Positions 8,824 to 17,954 of a DNA stretch of 64,000 nt are shown here, piece by piece. Below the pieces are notes generated by a model. It was given only the letters and a program-made list of their open reading frames with translations. It ran no database searches and was not told the origin of the DNA. Source of the stretch: Arabidopsis thaliana (lineage: Eukaryota > Streptophyta > Magnoliopsida > Brassicales > Brassicaceae). Both the position numbers and the translations under genes were made by a program. The stretch spans positions 10,595,151 through 10,659,150 of the forward strand of contig NC_003071.7 in NCBI RefSeq assembly GCF_000001735.4, written 5' to 3'. How positions within the stretch are numbered: the stretch's first letter is position 1; each line of letters starts with the position of its first letter.

Positions 8824-11800
8824 TCAGGTCTCATAAAAACGAACGGGCATTCTGTTAGGTAATTCATCGTAGAGCTCTGTTGCCATTCTAACCCGTAGCC
8901 CCTGGATATTTGAATTATTAATGCCTTCAAAAGAAACACCAAGCAATAAACATTCAAGAATTTGTAACGTGTAAACGCCGCAGTCCCCGGTGATAGTATT
9001 CTGCGGGACCTTTTTAAGGTCCCTCCGCCGGAATGAAAATTGGTCGTATTGCGGGACACGGATTGCGGGAGGGATAATTTCGCTCATGATCTGTGGAATC
9101 ATCCTCGTGAACGGCCTACAGTATTCCTGGATTTTTCCATCGCTTTCCGGTGTATGACATCCGACGATGCAATCATAGCAGTCCACGTGACCCCTAGGCA
9201 AGTCAACGTGAATGGCCACCCAATGATTACCTCCGGTTTGGAGGATAGTATACAAGTGATCCACATCTGTTATCCACTTCTTGTTTGTCGGGTCGTCTCC
9301 ACCCGTACCGTTGACCCATTTTTCATACGTAGAACCTTTGAAAGAAACCCTCTTCGGGTTCATCTTCCACTGTGCGTAATCCTTCGTCCACATTGACGTG
9401 AACCACGGGTCTAGAATCATGACGCGTTCGCTGTAGTATGGGGTAGGATCTCGCAGGAGCCTCGTGGTGAGGAGTTTCACATACGCAGCAATGTGCTGGA
9501 CAAAAAATAAAACCAAGACAAAACACAACATTAACTCAGACGTAACCAAGTAAAACTCAGCCTTAACACCTAAATAAATCTGCCATTAGCTAAATTAACT
9601 CAGACAGAACGACACTATAACTCAGCCATAACCTTAGACAAACTCAGACAGAATATAACAATAAGTTACATCGTAAATCAGCCATTATCTACTGTAACTC
9701 AGACATAACGACACGATAACTCAGCCATAACATTAGCCAAACTCAGACAGAACATAACAGTAACTTACATCATCATACAGCCATCCATGTTTCTCGTCTG
9801 GCCAGTCCTTTCTTTCGGCCATGATAACAGAGTAGAACATCACATCGTCGAACCCATATGTTTCGTAATATTGTTTGCTAACACATAATAAAGAAAGTTA
9901 ATATAAACAAATAGTGTAAACATGTCGTATTTAACAACTTAGTAACGTATAAAGGGCCATACCTTTCAGGACCTGTCAAATAAGCCTTAAGCTTCTCCAG
10001 TTTGGCCGGATCAACCGGTGCCAGAGGATCATAGATTGCTCGTGAAGGCAGACAACCCTTTCTCATGCAGCTCAGCCCGTTGTCTCCAATAACTGGAAAA
10101 GTGTGAGTGGGCATATCTTCGGGGTTAATCAATGAGCTCCCATCCGGGGCCAGCTTAACAGTTTTGAGCCGAATTTCTTTTACACTCTTTAGCCTCTCGG
10201 TTTCCTCCTCATCTTCATCAACTCAGGAAGCATTTCATTATACTCGGATACAACCTTATCCGTGACATCAACTACATCCGAATCTAACTCAGCTTTTTCC
10301 TTAGCTTCCTCAGCTTTTGACTTTGTTTCCTCAGATGGTTTTGGTTTATTTATTCTAATCTTTAGCGCAGTAGGAGGCACCTTTTTAGGCTGCTCCAAAG
10401 GCTTTCTTCCTCTTCCTCTTCTCGTTGGCGGTTTCTGGATTAGCTCATTTAATGTTTTCTCCTTTTTGTGCTTTGGCACATTTGGGGATGGTGGCTTCCT
10501 AGAGCGTAAACGGCGATTGAGAGGAGAAACAGTCTCAACGAAATCCACATCAGACACAATGGAGACCTTATCAAATTCTGCTTCAAGCTTCCTACTTACC
10601 CCAACATCAGCTTGTTTCGACTGCATAAACGTAACGAAAACTCAGGCGTTAAACAACGAAAACTCATACCTATGTATAAATATAACTCAGCCATAACTAA
10701 CTAAACTCAGCCGTATCAAATTCATATACCTCAGCCATAACTAACTAAACTCAGCCGTATCATATTCATATACCTCAGCCGTAACTAACTAAACTCAGCC
10801 ATGCCTAATTAAATTTTTAACTCAGCCGTATAATATTCATATAACTCAGCCATAACTAACTAACTAAATTTATAACATGAAAACAACTCAGCCATAACTA
10901 ACCAGCGTTTATAACTCAGCCGTAAAATATTTATATAACTCAGCCGTAAAATATTCAGATAACTCAGCCGTATAATATTGATAACTCAGCCATAACTAAC
11001 TAAAATTTAAAACGCAGCCGAATAATAATCAGATATTAACTCGATCATAACTAACTAAAAGTTTACCGGAGGAGGACTAGGAGCAGCAGATTGGTTATTT
11101 GTAATTTTCTTTGGAACGTCTGGTGTCTTTTGAGTTTGGGCCTTACGATTGTCTTCCTGCGTTTGGGGCTGTGGTTTGGATAAAAACATATCTCTAATAT
11201 AGCTGCTTGATTTTGAATCAGCTATGGCCTTCAGCTGCTCTTTAATCTGTTTGACGTCGTTCTCAATCGATCCAAACCTTCCTTCAAACTTTGCTTCAAC
11301 ACTCGATTCGATTTGACATCCAATCACATCCAGACGGGAGGACATTTCTTTTATGCTAGTATCAACGGTGTCAAATCGAGAGTTTAAGGGAGAGATCAAG
11401 TTGGACACCACATCCACGAGCGACTGCTGGTCTCCCTGACCATCCTGCTCACGAGAACGAACATCCTCGTCCTCATCAGATTCGACAGCTACTTCCTTCT
11501 TCTTCTTCTTCTCCTTCTTCTTCTTTTCTGCATCTTTCTCAAGAGAATCAACATGCTCACCGTGAGAGACCTTCTGTTTCTTAGCGGGAGATTCAGACAC
11601 CTCCGCTTCTTTATCTTTTAAGAGTTTCTTCTTCTTCTCACTCGTCTTCACATCCCAATAACCTTTAACAAGCTTAACCTCGTGTAAGTCTTGGATCAAG
11701 TTATCAAGTGCTGGGTCTTCTAATTGGTCTGGCCAAAAATGAAACAGCTCGCTTAACTCAGCCTTTTCAACCATTGTACGAACACGCAGCTACAACAGGA

Positions 11801-12892
11801 GAGATAATAAAACCCATCAGTATGTTTAACTCAGCCATCACTTAATATAACTCAGTCGTCACTTAATATAACTCAGCCATTATAGAACATAATTCAGTCG
11901 TCACATAACATATTTGCCAAAAAAAAAGAATATAACTCAGCCTTCACAGAGAAAAATAAAACATTAACTCAGCCGTAACATAAATATTTGATAAAAAACA
12001 GAACATAACAGAGCCGAAACCGTACCTCACCACCATTCGCTTTGATATCTTCAGCAATGACCGATTCTATAGTTGAACGGGTACGGCTGCCACCCCATCT
12101 AAGCAACGGAATCTCATCCGCGTTAACAGCGTTCCCAAAACGCTCAGCGATGGTGATGATTGACTCATACGCCCAAGCCTGCAACACGAAAACCAGACCA
12201 CTGACAGTGTACGTCTTGCCAATAGGCCTCAGCAACTTTATAGAAACGACAAGGGCTTCATATGCTGCCCGACCCCATGGATAAGTCTTCATGGCTTCGT
12301 CGTCGAAAACTCTTTTGGCACTCTCAAATGGTATCCTAGAGTTAGTATGCAAGCCAAAAAGTCCAATGGATAGAAGAGTCAATAACCCAAACCATCTACG
12401 TTTTTCAGTAGGCCAAGCTCTGCACGTTACTAAGCCCTGCCTAAGTTCATCTAGATTAGGACCTTCACCGGTTGGCACACGCAATTCACTGAAGAACGCT
12501 TTGTAGTCAGCTTCAGGCTCAAACTTTTCTGTAGGCAGATCATCTATATTTAAACCAGTGATATGATGAAATTCGTTCAATCCAAACCGGATGGGTTTAC
12601 CAGCCACGATACACCAAAGCTCCTTCTTCAGTATTCTCAGCTGTCTGCATAGTAGATAATGTACGGTCTTACCAGACCAGAGAAAATGACTATCAACAAG
12701 CTTAGCAATTAATCCAAGCTCTGTCTCTTTCAGTTCTGCCCATATTTCTTCTCCTATTGATTCTCTAATTGCAGGGAACTCTCCCAGCTTTATATTATGA
12801 TTAATGCCTTTACCCTCCAGATTAGAATCCCCCTCTTGGTAAAGTCTTGGAGGGTACTCCCTTGCTTGGTCTTCAGACATCTGTATAACCAT
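8824..12892 (-). CDS. DUF1985 + Ulp1-like cysteine protease (C48, Kaonashi-type), MULE cargo; one apparent frame break
   Basis: A predicted SUMO/ubiquitin-like-protein peptidase fused to the plant DUF1985 domain. Minus-strand exons read: 12026-12892 (DUF1985, with KPIRFGLNEFHHITGL), 11067-11789 (Lys/Glu-rich linker and coiled coil), about 10190-10620 (basic, proline-rich linker), about 9963-10230, 9769-9877, and 8824-9495 (protease). The peptidase keeps a full triad: His in GGNHWVAIHVDL, Asp in GHVDCYD, Cys in TGDCGVYTL. Between the third and fourth exons the frame changes around 10,190-10,235 without an obvious intron, so this copy may be slightly broken. The start may instead be the Met at 12880, since ATACAG just before it could be a splice acceptor. 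Its introns and flanks are full of the element motif. Known: Ulp1-like genes were amplified by MULEs in Arabidopsis; substrates are unknown. Confidence 0.85.
9530..9780 (+). repeat. Motif array filling an intron of the Ulp1-like gene
   Basis: About a dozen copies of AACTCAG[A/C]C[A/G]... alternate in two sub-types, CTCAGACAGAAC and CTCAGCCATAAC. It occupies the intron between the exons ending at 9769 and starting at 9495. Confidence 0.8.
10630..11060 (+). repeat. Densest motif array, in an intron of the Ulp1-like gene
   Basis: Around twenty copies of CTCAGCC[A/G]TA separated by ATATTCATAT and AACTAACTAA spacers. A copy appears about every 20 bp. The flanking exons (ending 11067 and starting 10620) lack the motif. 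Confidence 0.85.
11815..11995 (+). repeat. Motif array in the first visible intron of the Ulp1-like gene
   Basis: About eight copies of CTCAG[C/T]C[A/G]TCAC or CTCAGCCGTAAC between the exons at 12026 and 11789. Confidence 0.8.
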
Positions 12893-13375
12893 AAATCAGC
12901 CGTAAGCATTCCATAACTCAGTCATAACATAAAACAAACTCATCCACAGATACCATAACTCAGGCAAAACATAAATCTAACTCAGCCATAGATAACATAA
13001 CTCAGTCATAACATAAACCTATCTCAGCCATAGATAACATAACTCAGTCATAACATAAACCTATCTCAGCCACACATAACATAACTCAGCCATAAGATAA
13101 ATCTAACTCAGCCATATTTTAACAGAAACTCAGTCAAACCATAACATAACAACAGCTCAGTTAAAACATAAACCAGACTCAGCTATATCAAAACAGAAAC
13201 TCAGCCATAACATAAACAAACTCAGCCGTCATATAACAGAAACTCAGACATCGATGTAAGGTTAAACCATAACTCAGTCACAGCATAAAAAAAACTCAGA
13301 CACGGATGAATTGATAAATCATAAATCAGTCGGCAAACAAACAGTAACTCAGCCGTCAAATCAAATAGATCTAAG
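12893..13375 (+). repeat. Motif array upstream of the Ulp1-like gene, at the right end of the element
   Basis: Between 25 and 30 copies of CTCAG[C/T]CATA[A/G] lie in the presumed promoter/leader of the minus-strand Ulp1-like gene. The array ends abruptly near 13,375, which I use as the inner edge of the element terminus. Confidence 0.85.
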
Positions 13376-14296
13376 AAATCGGCCACCATATGTCAATCAA
13401 CGTCGACGTTAAAACCCAGCTTTAAAAACCATCGTTACGCATCGGAAAACGATTTCAGTGACGGGAATCACTTGAGATTGAACTTAGATGTCAGAGTCTT
13501 ACTTCATTGAAAGATACTCACCGGAACTTAGATGTCGAATGTGACTTCGCGCTTACGTAAATGCGACTCCGGCGTCTGAATTTCGGCCGGAACAGACGAG
13601 AAAAGAGCAAAACGGCGAAAGAAATCGATTTCGTTCCGTCGAGAGAGAAAGTGGAAGAAAGCGACAGTTTTTTTTTTTTTTGGGAGATGATGAACAGTAA
13701 AGCTAAGAAATAAGAAACCCAAACGTTATGGAGTTTGGAGATAATTAATGACGTGGATTATGGTAATGACATGGAATAATGACATGTATAATCACTGTTT
13801 TTTCATTTAATTTTTAGTTAAAAACGAATTAAATAATAATAATTAATTAAAACTAATTAGGGGTGTTAATTGTAATTACACAATAACTGAAAACATCTGA
13901 GTAATAAAAAAAAGATGTGTTCTACTGTAGGAATAAACATACAAATGTGTTCTATCTTAGGAATTAGTTCAAATTAAATTGTCTTTTCCCAAAGCCGTCC
14001 TTTAAACCCGACGAAGTTGTTTAAGCAGCTTAAATTAAGCTCCTTGAAAGATTAAGCATTTCTGGAATTTTTATCGACTTTAATTAGAGAAAAATAAAAT
14101 ATTTTTTGATATTCCTTGTAAAAATCTGAAGAATAAAGTTTACTCCACTTATTACCGACACAAAAAAAGTTGTTCCACTTATTAAAAAAAAGTTATTCAG
14201 TTATAATTTTTTTAAAAAAATCCTCTGTTATATATCTCTCACTATCTTTTATTTGGTTCTTTCCAGAAACAATTGATCAGAGCTTTAAAGAAAAAG
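13376..14296. other. Spacer between the MULE and MAPR2, probably holding the element's right terminus
   Basis: No gene seen. It includes a GA-rich stretch (13,580-13,700), a T-run near 13,670, and short direct repeats of AATGACATGGAAT at about 13,765-13,790. A recognisable MULE terminal inverted repeat or 9-bp target duplication could not be picked out. The last 100 bp should contain the MAPR2 promoter and leader. Confidence 0.5.
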
Positions 14297-14599
14297 ATGG
14301 AATTCACCGCAGAGCAGCTAAGCCAATACAACGGCACCGACGAATCAAAGCCGATCTACGTCGCAATCAAAGGCCGTGTGTTCGATGTCACCACCGGAAA
14401 ATCCTTCTACGGCTCCGGAGGCGATTACTCGATGTTCGCCGGAAAAGACGCGAGCAGAGCTTTGGGTAAGATGAGTAAGAACGAAGAAGATGTGTCTCCT
14501 TCTCTTGAAGGTCTCACTGAGAAAGAGATCAATACTCTTAATGATTGGGAGACCAAATTTGAAGCTAAGTATCCTGTCGTTGGCCGTGTTGTCTCTTAG
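14297..14599 (+). CDS. MAPR2: MAPR2, cytochrome b5-like heme/steroid-binding protein
   Basis: A single-exon protein of 100 residues from MEFTAEQLSQYNG to VVGRVVS. The whole chain is one cytochrome b5-like fold of the membrane-associated progesterone receptor family, with the family landmarks YVAIKGRVFDVT, FYGSGGDYSMFAGKDASR and LNDWETKF. These proteins bind heme through a Tyr rather than the bis-His pair of true b5, and act in sterol and P450-linked functions. Unlike MAPR3 and MAPR5 it has no N-terminal membrane anchor, so it should be soluble. I chose this ATG because an upstream in-frame one adds only eight non-conserved residues (MIRALKKK). From memory this is At2g24940, whose NMR structure has been solved. 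Confidence 0.95.
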   Translation: MEFTAEQLSQYNGTDESKPIYVAIKGRVFDVTTGKSFYGSGGDYSMFAGKDASRALGKMSKNEEDVSPSLEGLTEKEINTLNDWETKFEAKYPVVGRVVS

Positions 14600-15404
14600 G
14601 TCTCTCTTCTGAGATTGCACTATGTTATGTAACTATTGTGTGTGAGGATCTTTGTGTTGTGTGTTTTCTGATTTCGTGTTTGGATCTGATCGTTTTGATA
14701 CAATTACCATAAGTACCAAATTATCTATGAAATAAATCGGGGATTTCGTGTTCTCAGTGGTCTTCATATTCTGATCTTAAGGTTACTTTGTTGTGCTTAC
14801 CAAAAAAAAAAGGTTACTTTGTTGTGATGATTAGGATTTTAGGAGTTTTAAGTCTCATATGTATTTGATGAGAGGATATAAAGATTGGTTTGTGTCTTTC
14901 ATATCTTGCAAATACTTGGAGCTAATTGTGTCTGGTGAAAGAAAAACTGATGGTTTCTGAAATCTGAGCAACACCAAACTTACTGGTAGTTTTGGATTCG
15001 GTGTAAATTATCTTACAAGTTCCAAGTTGTTGTTAATTTTAGTCTTTTGCGTTATGAGATTTGGAAGAATATAGTTATGATGAACATTCAGAATTCATAG
15101 AAGCTAATGTGTGTCTTCTTTGATTCTTTCTTACTTCTCCCGGTCTAAATTATTATCATCACTTGTATGACTTCGGCCCTGTTCGGCATGGCGTTCTTGC
15201 GACTAATATGTTGCTTTAACGCCAAGTCTTAGGTTTGAGGGAGAGCTGTTCATGGGTAGAGTTGTTCTTGGCTCGAGTTGACTTGTGTCGTGTGTAGTGG
15301 CTGTGGCCTATAGCTATGCTTGTTTATCAAGAGAGAGGCATCCTAACTTAGATATTATTTTGACATTTTAAATAAAAAAATGCACAAACCACCACCTCCA
15401 AGAA
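14600..15404. other. MAPR2 3' flank and spacer, no gene seen
   Basis: The first 150 bp are probably the MAPR2 3' UTR. The rest is AT-rich intergenic DNA with no supported gene. A short duplicated phrase, AAGGTTACTTTGTTGTG, occurs at about 14,779 and 14,810. Confidence 0.6.
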
Positions 15405-17280
15405 CTAGCTACCTTGCTGGATTTGAACCAAACCTAGAACATAAATGAGGAGACGTGGAGGGGTAGGAGATTCGGCACCATGTTGATCCTCAGGTAGGTA
15501 TTTATCCTTTCCCACAATTTGTAAAACGTTGTTGGAGAACCCGGGGTGATTACAAGACACTACAACTTTGTTCTCTATGTCGACTAAGAAACTCAACCCA
15601 AAACATAACCCTAAATGATAGCGGTCATCAAATTTCGACACTGTCAGGAACTTGCTCTATGAAATGGCTTCGTACTCTCCATCTTATTCGCTATCCATAC
15701 CTCAGAGCTCTGAGCAGCAAATATACAAAGTTGTTGCGCTTCTCTAGTCATTGACAAAGTCGCAAAACAATAAGAACGAGGCGATCTTAAATATTAACCA
15801 AAGAGAGTTCGCCCTAGGTCTTCTCTCCCGGGCACGATCTCCGAGGAAGCCGCCCCTCCATGCTCCAAGACAAGATGGACCTCCGCCGCCGCTGCTCCGC
15901 CGCTCAATTATCCTCTTCCTTCTGAAGCCGCTCTGCTCTTCCTTCTCGGGTCAGATCCTCGTCGTTCGTCGGAACCCGTTGTCGCCTGCGAGTAGTCTTT
16001 GGCTAGTAATTCAGCTCTGATGGTTGCTTCGTTCTCAACTCTCCCGTCGTCGAGCTCCTCCGTTTGGACTGTGAACACCGCTCACCTCCGGATGCTGTTC
16101 TTTCGGGTATCGCTGGATCCTCCCAAGCCTCCGGTGCCTCCAGATCCGGTACCTCCAGAGCCTCCTCCTCGTTGTTGTAGCGATTTTCCATCGTCTCCCT
16201 CATGGTATTCCTTGTTTGTTGGATCCTCCATCTCCTTTCCCTCGTCATTGAGGCTTATTATAAATTATATGCAAGTGTTTTCTATGATAAACCTTCTAGA
16301 TCCGTGTGTCTTCCGGTGACACTTCTATCGCCATAGTGCGACCTATTACTGCAGTATGCAGCCTTTTTCCTGAAGCTATTAGGTTTTCCTATGGCTCCTA
16401 TGCCTCCTTTAGTTCCTTCTTTCATGTCTATATGATTTGTAGGTTCTCTAAAGTTGAGATGGGTAAATGTTCAGCTAACTCATGGAGTTGGAATTGTGAT
16501 TCTCGCTTGTTCACAATTGCTTTTGGTCTTCACAAGGATACTAATTGTATGCTTTGTTTGTGGTTGTGCTTTGTTTGCCATTGTTACTCCTTTATGGAGA
16601 TCTATGTTCTATCAAGTTCCCCTGTTGTTGGGAAATCTTTATTTGCAGGGAATGAAAGCTTCTTTGGTGTTTGTGGATTTGCTGTTGCATCTTGTTTGGA
16701 CATGCTATCTTCTAAAACCCTTGAAGTTCCCTTGCGAGACATTTCTGTCGCTTATCGTTCTAGCACCTACACGTTGGTAGCAGAAGATATTGTAGCGAAG
16801 ACTGCCTTATCATTGAATAACGCCCTCTTGTTGGCGTGGAATGAAGACTCTTTGGTTTTGCAATTGTTCATGGACTCCCAGTTCAGTGTAAAATCTTTCA
16901 AGTTACTCGAAGTCACCGTTGAGCTAGGGAGAATTCTGCTTGTTTTAAGCTTCCTTCACCTCCGGTTTATCCCCTTGTTTTTTGCATTATTCTCTTATAA
17001 TGCGTTTGTATTTGCAGTTCTTTCTGTTTTTAGTGATGTGTTTTACTCTTGTAATGGAGACTAAATCATTTCTATATCTATGAAATCAGTTTGACTAAAA
17101 AAACAATAAGAACGAGGAACATCCTCGGGAAGAGACACACTCTGGAATCTCTCTGTTGAAAAATCAAAACATAGTAAGATAACACCTATTTGTCGACTAG
17201 AAGCAAGCCAGTAAGTATTTCCCTTCACAGATGTGCCAAGACGCTGAAACCGGGGTATGAATTTTCAAAGTGACTCACAA
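15405..17280 (-). pseudogene. F-box-associated (FBA type 1) gene relic, split by a retroposon
   Basis: On the minus strand, 17,280 to 17,118 encodes the FBA core phrases GNTYWLA and CFDFSTERFQSVSLPED, with stops. After the insertion, 15,781 to 15,405 continues with TREAQQLCIF, EVWIANKMEST, and finally LVDIENKVVVSCN and LLIYVLGLVQIQQGS. The last is the typical end of Arabidopsis F-box/FBA proteins, which act as substrate receptors of SCF ubiquitin ligases. No N-terminal F-box was found upstream. Several stops and frame changes, besides the 1.3-kb insertion, show it is dead. Confidence 0.75.
15782..17103 (+). mobile_element. Non-LTR retroposon (LINE-derived or Sadhu-like), with target duplication and A-tail
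   Basis: AACAATAAGAACGAGG stands on both sides, at 15,766-15,781 and 17,102-17,117. The 3' side is preceded by an A-run after TTTGACTAAAA. This is the signature of target-primed insertion of a plus-strand retroposon. The 5' part is GC-rich and encodes a proline-rich phrase (PPKPPVPPDPVPPEPPP) like the ORF1/leader of Arabidopsis LINEs. The 3' part (16,306-17,064) is open for 252 codons, but I find no reverse transcriptase motif. It is therefore non-autonomous. Confidence 0.75.
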
Positions 17281-17954
17281 GAAAATAAATCAAATCTTCT
17301 TGGGTTAATTAAGCTCAACCTCTTATGTTTATTGAGATAACAAGAATTGCAATAACAGAATGAATGAGAGAATTGAACATCTCTCTATCTTTTGAAGTAT
17401 TTGCAATATTTTACAAGTGTCGTGAAGAGTCAAGGCAAAGAGGAGGAAGTATTTGCAATATTTTATAGAATATTAGACAATATTTAATAAAAATTTGGTA
17501 GAATTTACACAATATTTTATACTTTTGAATGCACTATCACAATAATTTAATACATAAACTCAAATTTAAAATTGGTGATCATAGCCTAAATGGTAATGAT
17601 GTAGAAGTTAAAAGAAAACGGTGACAATGTAGCATAACACATAAATAAATGAACAACATGTAGTATTAAGCATTAATATCCTTTAAATTTTTTTACTTAA
17701 ACTTTGATGAAAAAGTCACAAATATCTACTAAACAGTAGTATCCTTTTAAAAAAAAATTGTATTTTTGGTGTGATCCTTTAAGTTTCTTTTTCTCTCATT
17801 TATTTCAATTTATTATATAGAACTAATTATATACTTTTAACTTTGAAAAAAGAAAGTCACATGTATCTAGTAAACATTAATGTTCTTTATGTTTATCTTT
17901 ATCTCATATATTTTATTATTACTATATATATATATATATCATTACTATAGTAGT
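17281..17954. other. AT-rich spacer upstream of the neprosin-domain gene
   Basis: No gene seen. A 14-bp phrase, GAAGTATTTGCAAT, recurs at about 17,395 and 17,448. A short (AT)n run lies at about 17,923-17,939. Confidence 0.6.

Larger units (their letters stand above)
1..13400. mobile_element. Large Mutator-like element (Kaonashi/VANDAL-type MULE), left end outside the window
   Basis: The stretch carries a MURA-type transposase end, a DUF1985 + Ulp1 protease gene and at least five other small genes. All non-coding DNA between and inside them bears the same short motif, close to AACTCAGCC[G/A]TAAC. The motif appears in the first visible intron (from 139) and stops near 13,375, and I see none in the host genes beyond, so I read 1 to about 13,400 as one element. 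Established: Arabidopsis MULEs have captured Ulp1-like genes (the Kaonashi group), and VANDAL MULEs often lack long terminal inverted repeats. I could not place the right terminus or a target duplication; 13,376-13,760 is the likely interval. Several parts are intact, including transposase zinc motifs and the protease triad, while the RPA-like cargo is decayed. Confidence 0.8.

Noticed and set aside
10630-13375. Regularly spaced short repeats resembling a CRISPR array
   Set aside because: Plant nuclear DNA; the repeats are short, degenerate, unequally spaced, and spread through introns of a protease gene.
13528-13722. 64-codon minus-strand frame as an extra first exon of the Ulp1-like gene
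   Set aside because: Phe/Ser-rich, with no good donor leading to 12,892; more likely leader or terminus DNA of the MULE.
16306-17064. 252-codon frame in the retroposon as a membrane protein gene
   Set aside because: Lies wholly inside a target-duplication-flanked insert. Cys/Phe/Leu-rich composition fits a shifted reading of decayed element DNA, with no conserved motif.
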